Shown: in pieces, positions 14,949 through 29,280 of the stretch
Layout of the letters: each line of letters starts with the position of its first letter
Numbering within the stretch: position 1 is the first letter of the stretch
Assembly: GCA_958298945.1 (NCBI GenBank)
Contig: OY282608.1
Span: 58,194,951 to 58,258,950 of the forward strand
DNA: 64,000 nucleotides
Origin: Atherix ibis
Lineage: Eukaryota > Arthropoda > Insecta > Diptera > Athericidae
Direction: 5' to 3'
The notes under the pieces: generated by a model
Database searches by the model: none
What the model saw: only the letters and a program-made list of their open reading frames with translations
What the model was told of the DNA's origin: nothing
Position numbers and translations under genes: made by a program

Positions 14949-16910
14949 AACAAAGCAACAAGCCAGCAAGCCAACAAACCAATAAACCAACAAGCCAACA
15001 AACCAACAAACCAACAAGCCAACAAGCCAACAAACCAACAAACCAAAAAACCAACAAGCAAACAAACCAACAAAGCAACAAGCCAACAAACCAACAAACA
15101 AACCAGCAAACCAACAAGCCAACAAGCCAACAAACCAACTAACCAACAAGCCAACAAACCAACAAACCAACAAGCCAACAAGCCAACAAACCAACAAACC
15201 AACAAGCCAACCAACCAGCAAGCCAACAAACCAACAAGCCAACAAACCAACAAACCAATAAACCAAGTAACCAAAAAGCCAACAAACTAACAAACCAACA
15301 AGCCAACAAACCAACAAGCCAACAAGCCAACAAACCAACAAACCAACAAAGCACCAAATCAAAAAACCAACAAACCAAAAAACCAATAAACCAACAAACC
15401 ATCAAACGAACAAGGCAACAAGCCAACAAGCCAACAAACCAACAAACCAACAAGCCAACAAACCAACAAACCAACAAGCCAACAAGCCAACAAACCAACA
15501 AACCAACAAACCAACAACCCAACAAACCAACAAACCAACAAACCAACAAGCCAACAAACCAACAAACCAACAAACCAACAAACCAACAAGCCAACAAGCC
15601 AACAAACCAACAAACCAACAAGCCAACAAACCAACAAACCAACAAACCAACAAACCAACATGCCAACAAACCAACAAACTAAGTAACCAACAAGCCAACA
15701 AACCAACAAACCAACAAACCAACAAACCAACAAGGCAACAAACCAACAAGGCAACAAACCAACAAACAAATAACCCAACAAACCAACAAACAAATAAACC
15801 AACAAACCAACAAACCAACAAACCAACAAACCAACAAACCAAAAAAACCAACAAACCAACAAACCAACAAGCCAACAAGCCAACAAACCAACAAACCAAC
15901 AAACCAACAAGCCAACAAACCAACAAACCAACAAAACAACAAACCAACAAGCCAACAATCCAACAAACCAAAAAACCAACAAACCAACAAACCAACAAAC
16001 CAACAAACCAACAAACCAACAAGCCAACAAACCAACAAGCCAACAAGCCAACAAACCAACAAACCAACAAACCAACAAACAAACAAGCCAACAAACCAAC
16101 AAACCAACAAACCAACAAACCAAGTAACCAAAAATCCAACAAACTAACAAACCAACAAGCCAACAAGTCAACAAGCCATCAAACCAACAAAGCAACAAGC
16201 CAACAAGCCAACAAACCAACAAACCAACAAGCCAACAAACCAAAAAACCAACAAGCCAACAAGCCAACAAACCAACAAACCAACAAGCCAACAAACCAAC
16301 AAAACAACAAGCCAACAAACCAACAAACCAACAAACCAACAAACCAATAAACCAACAAGCCAACAAGCCAACAAACCAACAAACCAACAAGCCAACAAAC
16401 CAACAAGCCAACAAACCAACAAACCAACAAACCAACAAGCCAACAAACCAACAAACCAACAAACCAACAAACCAAGTAACCAAAAAGCCAACAATCTAAC
16501 AAACCAACAAGCCAACAAGCCAACAAGCCAACAAACCAACAAACCAACAAGCCAACAAACCTACAAGCCAACAAACCAACAAACCAACAAGCCAACAAGC
16601 TAACAAACCAACAAACCAACAAACCAACAAGCCAACAAACCAAGAAACCAACAAGCCAGCAAACCAATAAACCAACAAACCAACAAGCCAACAAACCAAC
16701 AAACCAAAAAACCAACAAACCAACAAACCAACAAACCAACAAACCAACAAACCAACAAACCAACAAACCAACAAACCAACAAACCAACAAACCAACAAGC
16801 CAACAAGCCAACAAACCAACAAACCAACAAACCAACAAGCCAACAAACCAACAAGCCAACAAACCAACAAACCAACAAACCAAGTAACCAAAAAGCCAAT
16901 AAATTAACAA
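14949..16910 (+). repeat. 1.96 kb tandem higher-order repeat, copy 1
   Basis: Head-to-tail duplicate of 16911-18873. Shared private variants fix the match: AAGCCAGC near 14961, AACCAATA, AAGCAAAC near 15057, ATAACCCAAC near 15771, and a one-base insertion making AAAAAAACC at 15841. The offset is 1,965 at the left and falls to 1,957 and then 1,956 after the loss of one octamer and one base in copy 2. Confidence 0.92.
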
Positions 16911-18873
16911 ACCAACAAAGCAACAAGCCAGCAAGCCAACAAACCAATAAACCAACAAGCCAACAAACCAACAAACCAACAAGCCAACAAGCCAACAAAC
17001 CAACAAACCAAAAAACCAACAAGCAAACAAACCAACAAAGCAACAAGCCAACAAACCAACAAACAAACCAGCAAACCAACAAGCCAACAAGCCAACAAAC
17101 CAACTAACCAACAAGCCAACAAACCAACAAACCAACAAGCCAACAAGCCAACAAACCAACAAACCAACAAGCCAACCAACCAGCAAGCCAACAAACCAAC
17201 AAGCCAACAAACCAACAAACCAATAAACCAAGTAACCAAAAAGCCAACAAACTAACAAACCAACAAGCCAACAAACCAACAAGCCAACAAGCCAACAAAC
17301 CAACAAACCAACAAAGCACCAAATCAAAAAACCAACAAACCAAAAAACCAATAAACCAACAAACCATCAAACGAACAAGGCAACAAGCCAACAAGCCAAC
17401 AAACCAACAAACCAACAAGCCAACAAACCAACAAACCAACAAGCCAACAAGCCAACAAACCAACAAACCAACAAACCAACAACCCAACAAACCAACAAAC
17501 CAACAAGCCAACAAACCAACAAACCAACAAACCAACAAACCAACAAGCCAACAAGCCAACAAACCAACAAACCAACAAGCCAACAAACCAACAAACCAAC
17601 AAACCAACAAACCAACATGCCAACAAACCAACAAACTAAGTAACCAACAAGCCAACAAACCAACAACCAACAAACCAACAAACCAACAAGGCAACAAACC
17701 AACAAGGCAACAAACCAACAAACAAATAACCCAACAAACCAACAAACAAATAAACCAACAAACCAACAAACCAACAAACCAACAAACCAACAAACCAAAA
17801 AAACCAACAAACCAACAAACCAACAAGCCAACAAGCCAACAAACCAACAAACCAACAAACCAACAAGCCAACAAACCAACAAACCAACAAAACAACAAAC
17901 CAACAACCCAACAATCCAACAAACCAAAAAACCAACAAACCAACAAACCAACAAACCAACAAACCAACAAACCAACAAGCCAACAAACCAACAAGCCAAC
18001 AAGCCAACAAACCAACAAACCAACAAACCAACAAACAAACAAGCCAACAAACCAACAAACCAACAAACCAACAAACCAAGTAACCAAAAATCCAACAAAC
18101 TAACAAACCAACAAGCCAACAAGTCAACAAGCCATCAAACCAACAAAGCAACAAGCCAACAAGCCAACAAACCAACAAACCAACAAGCCAACAAACCAAA
18201 AAACCAACAAGCCAACAAGCCAACAAACCAACAAACCAACAAGCCAACAAACCAACAAAACAACAAGCCAACAAACCAACAAACCAACAAACCAACAAAC
18301 CAATAAACCAACAAGCCAACAAGCCAACAAACCAACAAACCAACAAGCCAACAAACCAACAAGCCAACAAACCAACAAACCAACAAACCAACAAGCCAAC
18401 AAACCAACAAACCAACAAACCAACAAACCAAGTAACCAAAAAGCCAACAATCTAACAAACCAACAAGCCAACAAGCCAACAAGCCAACAAACCAACAAAC
18501 CAACAAGCCAACAAACCTACAAGCCAACAAACCAACAAACCAACAAGCCAACAAGCTAACAAACCAACAAACCAACAAACCAACAAGCCAACAAACCAAG
18601 AAACCAACAAGCCAGCAAACCAATAAACCAACAAACCAACAAGCCAACAAACCAACAAACCAAAAAACCAACAAACCAACAAACCAACAAACCAACAAAC
18701 CAACAAACCAACAAACCAACAAACCAACAAACCAACAAACCAACAAACCAACAAACCAACAAGCCAACAAGCCAACAAACCAACAAACCAACAAACCAAC
18801 AAGCCAACAAACCAACAAGCCAACAAACCAACAAACCAACAAACCAAGTAACCAAAAAGCCAACAAATTAACA
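16911..18873 (+). repeat. 1.96 kb tandem higher-order repeat, copy 2
   Basis: Second head-to-tail copy of 14949-16910. It keeps the rare one-base insertion (AAAAAAACC at about 17797) and the ATAACCC variant, which shows descent rather than chance similarity. It has its own one-base loss (ACAACCAAC near 17665). The junction near 16900-16920 joins an AAATTAACAAACCAAC context to AAAGCAACAAGCCAGC through shared AAACCAACAAA sequence. Confidence 0.92.
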
Positions 18874-21800
18874 AACCAACAAGCCAATAAACCAACAAGC
18901 CAACAAGCCAACAAACCAACAAACCAACAAATCAACAAACAAATAAACCAACAAACCAACAAACCAACAAACAAACAAACCAACAAACTAACAAACTAAG
19001 TAACCAACAAGCCAACAAACCAACAAACCAACAAGCCAACAAGCCAACAAACCAACAAACCAACAAGCCAACAAACCAACAAACTAACAAACCAAAAAAC
19101 CAACAAACCAACAAACCAACAAACCAACAAACCAACAAGCCAACAAACCAACAAGCCAACAAGCCAACAAACCAACAAACCAACAAACCAACAAACCAAG
19201 AAGCCAACAAACCAACAAACCAACAAACCAACAAACCAAGTAACCAAAAAGCCAACAAACTAACAAACCAACAAGCCAACAAGCCAACAAACCATCAAAC
19301 CAACAAAGCAACAAGCCAGCAAGCCAACAAACCAACAAACCAACAAGCCAACAAACCAACAAACCAACAAGCCAACAAGCCAACAAACCAACAAACCAAC
19401 AAACCAACAAGCCAACAAACCAACAAAACAACAAGCCAACAAACCAACAAACAAACCAGCAAACCAACAAGCCAACAAGCCAACAAACCAACAAGCCAAC
19501 AAACCAACAAACCAACAAACCAACAAACCAACAAGCCAACAAGCCAACAAACCAACAAACCAACAAGCCAACAAACCAGCAAGCCAACAAACCAACAAGC
19601 CAACAAACAAACAAACCAATAAACCAAGTAACCAAAAAGCCAACAAACTAACAAACCAACAAGCCAACAAACCAACAAGCCAACAACCCAACAAACCAAC
19701 AAACCAACTAAGCACCAAACCAAAAAACCAACAAACCAAAAAACCAATAAACCAACAAACCATCAAACGAACAAGGCAACAAGCCAACAAGCCAACAAAC
19801 CAACAAACCAACAAGCCAACAAACCAACAAACCAACAAGCCAACAACCCAACAAACCAACAAACCAACAAACCAACAACCCAACAAACCAACAAACCAAC
19901 AAGCCAACAAACCAACAAACCAACAAACCAACAAACCAACAAGCCAACAAGCCAACAAACCAACAAATCAACAAGCCAACAAACCAACAAACCAACAAAC
20001 CAACAAACCAACATGCCAACAAACCAACAAACTAAGTAACCAACAAGCCAACAAACCAACAAACCAACAAACCAACAAACCAACAAACCAACAAACCAAG
20101 TAACCAAAAAGCCAACAATCTAACAAACCAACAAGCCAACAAGCCAACAAGCCAACAAACCAACAAACCAACAAGCCAACAAACCTACAAGCCAACAAAC
20201 CAACAAACCAACAAGCCAACAAGCTAACAAACCAACAAACCAACAAACCAACAAGCCAACAAACCAAGAAACCAACAAGCCAACAAACCAACAAACCAAC
20301 AAGCCAACAAACCAAAAAACCAACAAGCCAACAAGCCAACAAACCAACAAACCAACAAGCCAACAAACCAACAAAACAACAAGCCAACAAACCAACAAAC
20401 CAACAAACCAACAAGCCAACAAACCAACAAACCAACAAAGCAAAAAACCAACAAACCAACAAACCAACAAACCAACAAACCAATAAACCAACAAGCCAAC
20501 AAGCCAACAAACCAACAAACCAACAAACCAACAAGCCAACAAACCAACAAGCCAACAAACCAACAAACCAACAAACCAACAAGCCAACAAACCAACAAAC
20601 CAACAAACCAACAAACCAAGTAACCAAAAAGCCAACAATCTAACAAACCAACAAGCCAACAAGCCAACAAGCCAACAAACCAACAAACCAACAAGCCAAC
20701 AAACCTACAAGCCAACAAACCAACAAACCAACAAGCCAACAAGCCAACAAACCAACAAACCAACAAACCAACAAGCCAACAAACCAACAAACCAAAAAAC
20801 CAACAAACCAACAAACCAACAAACCAACAAACCAACAAACCAACAAACCAACAAACCAACAAACCAACAAACCAACAAACCAACAAACCAACAAACCAAC
20901 AAGCCAACAAGCCAACAAACCAACAAACCAACAAACCAACAAGCCAACAAACCAACAAGCCAACAAACCAACAAACCAACAAACCAAGTAACCAAAAAGC
21001 CAACAAATTAACAAACCAACAAGCCAATAAACCAACAAGCCAACAAGCCAACAAACCAACAAGCCAACAAATCGACAAACAAATAAACCAACAAACCAAC
21101 AAACCAACAAACAAACAAACCAACAAACTAACAAACTAAGTAACCAACAAGCCAACAAACCAACAAACCAACAAGCCAACAAGCCAACAAACCAACAAAC
21201 CAACAAGCCAACAAACCAACAAACTAACAAACCAAAAAACCAACAAACCAACAAACCAACAAACCAACAAACCAACAAACCAACAAGCCAACAAACCAAC
21301 AAGCCAACAAGCCAACAAACCAACAAACCAACAAACCAACAAACCAACAAACCAAGAAGCCAACAAACCAACAAACCAACAAACCAATAAACCAAGTAAC
21401 CAAAAAGCCAACAAACTAACAAACCAACAAGCCAACAAGCCAACAAACCATCAAACCAACAAAGCAACAAGCCAGCAAGCCAACAAACCAACAAACCAAC
21501 AAGCCAACAAACAACAAACCAACAAGCCAACAAGCCAACAAACCAACAAACCAACAAACCAACAAGCCAACAAACCAACAAAACAACAAGCCAACAAACC
21601 AACAAACAAACCAGCAAACCAACAAGCCAACAAGCCAACAAACCAACTAACCAACAAGCCAACAAACCAACAAACCAACAAGCCAACAAGCCAACAAACC
21701 AACAAACCAACAAGCCAACAAACCAGCAAGCCAACAAACCAACAAGCCAACAAACCAACAAACCAATAAACCAAGTAACCAAAAAGCCAACAAACTAACA

Positions 21801-24800
21801 AACCAACAAGCCAACAAACCAACAAGCCAACAACCCAACAAACCAACAAACCAACTAAGCACCAAACCAAAAAACCAACAAACCAAAAAACCAATAAAGC
21901 CAACAAACCAACAAACCAACAAGCCAACAATCCAACAAACCAACAAGCCAACAAACCAACAAACCAACAAACCAACAAACCAACATGCCAACAAACCAAC
22001 AAACTAAGTAACCAACAAGCCAACAAACCAACAAACCAACAAACCAACAAACCAACAAGGCAACAAACCAACAAACCAACAAACCAACAAACCAAAAAAC
22101 CAACAAACCAACAAACCAACAAGCCAACAAGCCAACAAGCCAACAAACCAACAAACCAACAAACCAACAAGCCAACAAACCAACAAACCAACAAACCAAC
22201 AAACCAACAAACCAACAAACCAAGAAGCCAACAAACCAACAAACCAACAAACCAAGTAAACAAAAAGCCAACAAACTAACAAACCAACAAGCCAACAAGC
22301 CAACAAACCATCAAACCAACAAAGCAACAAGCCAGCAAGCCAACAAACCAACAAACCAACAAGCCAACAAACCAACAAACCAACAAGCCAACAAGCCAAC
22401 AAACTAACAAACCAACAAGCCAACAAGCCAACAAACCAACCAACCAACAAACCAACAAGCCAACAAACCAACAAACAAATAAACCAATAAACCAACAAAC
22501 CAACAAACCAACAAACCAACAAACCAACAAACCAACAAACCAACAAACCAAAAAACCAACAACCCAACAAACCAATAAACCAACAAGCCAACAAACCAAC
22601 AAACCAACAAACCAACAAGCCAATAAACCAACAAACCAACAAACCAAAAAACCAACAAACCAACAAACCAACAAACCAACAAACCAACAAAACAACAAGC
22701 CAACAAGCCAACAAACCAACAAACCAACAAACCAACAAGCCAACAAACCAACAAGCCCACAAACCAACAAACCAACAAACCAAGTAACCAAAAAGCCAAC
22801 AAACTAACAAACCAACAAGCCAACAAACCAACAAGCCAACAAGCCAACAAACCAACAAACCAAAAAACCAACAAACCAAAAAACCAACAAACCAACAAAC
22901 CATCAAACGAACAAAGCAACAAGCCAACAAGCCAACAAACCAACAAACCAACAAGCCAACAAACCAACAAACCAACAAGCCAACAAGCCAACAAGCCAAC
23001 AAGCCAACAAACCAACAAACCAAAAAACCAACAAACCAAAAAACCAACAAACCAACAAACCATCAAACGAACAAAGCAACAAGCCAACAAGCCAACAAAC
23101 CAACAAACCAACAAGCCAACAAACCAACAAACCAACAAGCCAACAAGCCAACAAACCAACAAACCAACAAACCAACGAGCCAACAAACCAACAAACCAAC
23201 AAGCCAACAAACCGACAAACCAACAAACCAACAAACCAACAAACCAACAAACCAACAAGCCAACAAGCCAACAAACCAACAAACCATCAATCCAACAAAC
23301 CAACAAACCAACAAGCAAACAAACCAACAAACCGACAAACCAACATGCCAACAAACCAACAAACTAAGTAACCAACAAGCCAACAAACCAACAAACCAAC
23401 AAGCCAACAAGCCAACAAACCAACAAACCAACAAACCAACAAACCAACAAACCAACAAACCAACAAACCAAGTAACAAACAAACCAACAAACCATCAAAC
23501 GAACAAAGCAACAAACCAACAAACCAACAAACCAACAAGCCAACAAACCAACAAACAAATAAACCAACAAACCAACAAACAAATAAACCAACAAACCAAC
23601 AAACCAAGAAGCCAACAAACCAACAAACCAACAAACCAACAAACCAAGTAACCAAAAAGCCAACAAACTAACAAACCAACAAGCCAACAAGCCAACAAAC
23701 CATCAAACCAACAAAGCAACAAGCCAGCAAGCCAACAAACCAACAAACCAACAAGCCAACAAACCAACAAGCTAACAAACCAACAAACCAACAAACCAAC
23801 AAACCAACAAGCCCACAAACCAACAAACCAACAAACCAAGTAACCAAAAAGCCAACAAACTAACAAACCAACAAGCCAACAAACCAACAAGCCAACAAGC
23901 CAACAAACCAACAAACCAACAAACCAACAAACCAGCAACCCAACAAACCAACAAACCAACAAGCCAACAAACCAACAAACCAACAAACCAACAAACCAAC
24001 AAGCCAACAAGCCAACAAACCAACAAACCAACAAGCCAACAAACCAACAAACCAACAAACCAACAAGCCAACATGCCAACAAACCAACAAACTAAGTAAC
24101 CAACAAGCCAACAAACCAACAAACCAACAAACCAACAAACCAACAAGGCAACAAACCAACAAGGCAACAAACCAACAAACAAATAAACCAACAAACCAAC
24201 AAACAAATAAACCAACAAACCAACAAACCAACAAACCAACAAACCAAAAAACCAACAAACCAACAAACCAACAAGCCAACAAGCCAACAAACCAACAAAC
24301 CAACAAGCCAACAAGCCAACAAACCAACAAACCAACAAACCAACAAACCAACAAACCAACAAACCAACAAACCAAGAAGCCAACAAACCAACAAACCAAC
24401 AAACCAACAAACCAAGTAACCAAAAATCCAACAAACTAACAAACCAACAAGCCAACAAGCCAACAAACCATCAAACCAACAAAGCAACAAGCCAGCAAGC
24501 CAACAAACCAACAAACCAACAAGCCAACAAACCAACAAACCAACAAGCCAACAAGCCAACAAACCAACAAACCAAAAAACCAACAAGCCAACAAACCAAC
24601 AAAACAACAAGCCAACAAATCAACAAACAAACCAGCAAACCAACAAGCCAACAAGCCAACAAACCAACTAACCAACAAGCCAACAAAAACAACAAACCAA
24701 CAAGCCAACAAGCCAACAAACCAACAAACCAACAAGCCAACAAACCAGCAAGCCAACAAACCAATAAGCCAACAAACCAACAAACCAATAAACCAAGTAA

Positions 24801-26549
24801 CCAAAAAGCCAACAAACTAACAAACCAACAAGCCAACAAACCAACAAGCCAACAAGCCAACAAACCAACAAACCAACAAAGCACCAAACCAAAAAACCAA
24901 CAAACCAAAAAACCAATAAACCAACAAACCATCAAACGAACAAGGCAACAAGCCAACAAGCCAACAAACCAACAAACCAACAAGCCAACAAACCAACAAA
25001 CCAACAAGCCAACAAGCCAACAAACCAACAAACCAACAAACCAACAACCCAACAAACCAACAAACCAACAAGCCAACAAACCAACAAACCAACAAACCAA
25101 CAAACCAACAAACCAACAAGCCAACAAGCCAACAAACCAACAAACCAACAAGCCAACAAACCAACAAACCAACAAACCAACAAACCAACATGCCAACAAA
25201 CCAACAAATTAAGTAACCAACAAGCCAACAAACCAACAAACCAACAAACCAACAAGGCAACAAACCAACAAGGCAACAAACCAACAAACAAATAAACCAA
25301 CAAACCAACAAACAAATAAACCAACAAACCAACAAACCAACAAACCAACAAACCAACAAACCAAAAAACCAACAAACCAACAAACCAACAAGCCAACAAG
25401 CCAACAAACCAACAAACCAACAAACCAACAAGCCAACAAACCAACAAACCAACAACCCAACAAACCAACAAACCAACAAGCCAACAAACCAACAAACCAA
25501 CAAACAAATAAACCAACAAACCAACAAACCAACAAGCCAACAAGCCAACAAACCAATAAACCAACAAACCAACAAGCCAACAAACCAACAAACCAATAAA
25601 CCAATAAACCAACAAGCCAACAAACCAACAAACAAATAAACCAACAAACCAAAAAACCAACAAACCAACAAACCAACAAACCAACAAACCAACAAACCAA
25701 AAAACCAACAAACCCACAAACCAACAAACCAACAAACCAACAAACCAACAAACCAACAAACCAACAAACCAACAAGCCAACAAACCAACAAACCAACAAA
25801 ACCAACAAACCAAGTAACCAAAAAGCCAACAAACTAACAAACCAACAAGCCAACATGCCAACAAACCAACAAGCCAACAAACCAACAAACCAACAAAGCA
25901 ACAAGCCAACAAGCCAACAAACCAACAAACCAACAAGCCAACAAACCAACAAACCAACAAGGCAACAAGCCAACAAGCCAACAAACCAACAAACCAACAA
26001 ACCAAGTAACCAAAAAGCCAACAAACTAACAAACCAACAAACCAACAAGCCAACAAACCAACAAACCAACAAACCAAAAAACCAACAAACCAACAAACCA
26101 ACAAACCAACAAACCAACAAACCAACAAGCCAACAAACCAACAAACCAACAAACCAACAAACCAAGTTACTACAAAGCCAACAAACTAAAAAACCAACAA
26201 GCCAACAAGCCAATAAACCAACAAGCCAACAAACCAACAAACCAACAAAGCAACAAGCCAACAAGCCAACCAACCAACAAACCAACAAGCCAACAAACCA
26301 ACAAACCAACAAGCCAACAAGCCAACAAACCAACAAACCAACAAACCAAGTAACCAAAAAGCCAACAAACTAACAAACCAACAAGCCAACAAGCCAACAA
26401 ACCAACCAACCAACAAACCAACAAGCCAACAAACCAACAAACAAATAAACCAATAAACCAACAAACCAACAAACCAACAAACCAACAAACCAACAAACCA
26501 ACAAACCAAAAAACCAACAAACCAACAAGCCAACAAGCCAACAAACCAA
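18874..26549 (+). repeat. Octamer array with rearranged copies of the 4-18 kb blocks
   Basis: No gene. The same landmarks appear in new orders. AATCTAAC at 20119 and 20639 (520 apart) heads a short duplicated stretch. ATCAAACGAAC lies near 19763, 22903, 23063, 23490 and 24930; the pair at about 22908/23068 is a local 160-base duplication. Register slips occur near 21509, 21890, 24685 and 25800. The stretch 24.0-25.3 kb strongly resembles 4.3-6.6 kb. Confidence 0.75.
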
Positions 26550-27979
26550 CAAACAAACAAACCAACAAACGAACTAACCAACAAACCAACAATCCCACAA
26601 GCCAACAAACCAACAAACCAACAAACCAACAAACCAACAAACTAAGTAACCAACAACCCAACAAACCAATAAACCAACAAGCCAACAAGCCAACAAACCA
26701 ACAAACCAACAAGCCAACAAACCAACAAACCAACAAACCAACAAACCAACAAACCAACAAACCAACAAGCCAACAAGCCAACAAACCAACAAACCAACAA
26801 ACCAACAAGCCAACGAACCAACAAGCCAACAAACCAACAAACCAACAAACCAAGTAACCAAAAAGCCAACACAGTAACAAACCAACAAGCCAACAAGCCA
26901 ACAAACCAACAAACCAACAAACCAATAAAGCAACAAGCCAACAAGCCAACAAACCAACAAACCAACAAGCCAACAAACCAACAAAGCAACAACCCAACAA
27001 GCCAACAAACCAACAAATCAACAAACCAACAAGCCAACAAACCAACAAACCAACAAGCCAACAAACCAACAAACCAACAAACCAACAAGCCAACAAACCA
27101 ACAAACCAACAAACCGAAAAACCAACAAACCAACAAACCAACAAACCAACAAACCAACAAAACAACAAGCAACAAGCCAACAAACCAACAAACCAACAAA
27201 CCAACAAGCCAACAAACCAACAAGCCCACAAACCAACAAACCAACATACCAAGTAACCAAAAAGCCAACAAACTAACAAACCAACAAGCCAACAAACCAA
27301 CAAGCCAACAAGCCAACAAACCAACAAACCAAAAAACCAACAAACCAAAAAACCAACAAACCAACAAATCATCAAACGAACAAAGCAACAAGCCAACAAG
27401 CCAACAAACCAACAAACCAACAAGCCAACAAACCAACAAACCAACAAGCCAACAAGCCAACAAACCAACAAACCAACAAACCAACAAGCCAACAAACCAA
27501 CAAACCAACAAGCCAACAAACCGACAAACCAACAAACCAACAAGCCAACAAACCAACAAGCCAACAAGCCAACAAACCAACAAACCATCAATCCAACAAA
27601 CCAACAAACCAACAAGCCAACAAACCAACAAACCAACAAACCAACATGCCAACAAACCAACAAACTAAGTAACCAACAAGCCAACAAACCAACAAACCAA
27701 CAAGCCAACAAGCCAACAAACCAACAAACCAACAAACCAACAAACCAACAAACCAACAAACCAAGTAACCAACAAACCAACAAACCATCAAACGAACAAA
27801 GCAACAAACCAACAACCCAACAAACCAACAAGCCAACAAACCAACAAACAAATAAACCAACAAACCAACAAATAAATTAACCAAAAAACCAACAAACCAA
27901 CAAACCAACAAACCAACAAACCAAAAAACCAACAAACCAACAAACCAACAAGCCAACAAGCCAACAAACCAACAAACAA
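26550..27979 (+). repeat. 1.42/1.30 kb tandem higher-order repeat, copy 1
   Basis: Paired with the next block. AACGAACTAACC (26571 and 27994) and CACAGTAAC (26874 and 28297) are both 1,423 apart. Further right, ATACCAAGTAACC (27247 and 28551), ATCATCAAACG and AATAAATTAACC (27871 and 29175) are 1,304 apart. Copy 1 alone contains the shortened unit AGCAACA near 27172. Confidence 0.88.
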
Positions 27980-29280
27980 ACAAACCAACAAACGAACTAA
28001 CCAACAAACCAACAATCCCACAAGCCAACAAACCAACAAACCAACAAACCAACAAACCAACAAACTAAGTAACCAACAACCCAACAAACCAATAAACCAA
28101 CAAGCCAACAAGCCAACAAACCAACAAACCAACAAGCCAACAAACCAACAAACCAACAAACCAACAAACCAACAAACCAACAAACCAACAAGCCAACAAG
28201 CCAACAAACCAACAAACCAACAAACCAACAAGCCAACGAACCAACAAGCCAACAAACCAACAAACCAACAAACCAAGTAACCAAAAAGCCAACACAGTAA
28301 CAAACCAACAAGCCAACAAGCCAACAAACCAACAAACCAACAAACCAATAAAGCAACAAGCCAACAAGCCAACAAACCAACAAACCAACAAGCCAACAAA
28401 CCAACAAAGCAACAACCCAACAAGCCAACAAACCAACAAATCAACAAACCAACAAGCCAACAAACCAACAAACCAACAAGCCAACAAACCAACAAACCAA
28501 CAAACCAACAAGCCAATAAACCAACAAACCAACAAACCAAAAAACCAACATACCAAGTAACCAAAAAGCCAACAAACTAACAAACCAACAAGCCAACAAA
28601 CCAACAAGCCAACAAGCCAACAAACCAACAAACCAAAAAACCAACAAACCAAAAAACCAACAAACCAACAAATCATCAAACGAACAAAGCAACAAGCCAA
28701 CAAGCCAACAAACCAACAAACCAACAAGCCAACAAACCAACAAACCAACAAGCCAACAAGCCAACAAACCAACAAACCAACAAACCAACAAGCCAACAAA
28801 CCAACAAACCAACAAGCCAACAAACCGACAAACCAACAAACCAACAAGCCAACAAACCAACAAGCCAACAAGCCAACAAACCAACAAACCATCAATCCAA
28901 CAAACCAACAAACCAACAAGCCAACAAACCAACAAACCAACAAACCAACATGCCAACAAACCAACAAACTAAGTAACCAACAAGCCAACAAACCAACAAA
29001 CCAACAAGCCAACAAGCCAACAAACCAACAAACCAACAAACCAACAAACCAACAAACCAACAAACCAAGTAACCAACAAACCAACAAACCATCAAACGAA
29101 CAAAGCAACAAACCAACAACCCAACAAACCAACAAGCCAACAAACCAACAAACAAATAAACCAACAAACCAACAAATAAATTAACCAAAAAACCAACAAA
29201 CCAACAAACCAACAAACCAACAAACCAAAAAACCAACAAACCAACAAACCAACAAGCCAACAAGCCAACAAACCAACAAA
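27980..29280 (+). repeat. 1.42/1.30 kb tandem higher-order repeat, copy 2
   Basis: Same order of landmarks as 26550-27979, but 119 bases are missing between about 28440 and 28550. That is 14 octamers plus one 7-base unit, and copy 1 carries a 7-base unit in the corresponding stretch. The match ends near 29281. Confidence 0.88.

Noticed and set aside
20105..21150. A full 520-base tandem unit starting at AATCTAAC (20119 and 20639)
   Set aside because: Only about 180 bases after each landmark agree. Beyond about 20770 the copies follow different orders, so I treat it as a short duplicated stretch and not a higher-order unit.
25855..26373. + strand open frame of 172 codons rich in P, T, N, Q and K; similar frames at 44681-45211 and 45849-46379
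   Set aside because: Same artefact on the other strand. They start at the AACATGCC variant and read the octamer as NQQTNKPT. The two at 44.7 and 45.8 kb are simply the two copies of the 1,168-base duplication, not a conserved gene pair.
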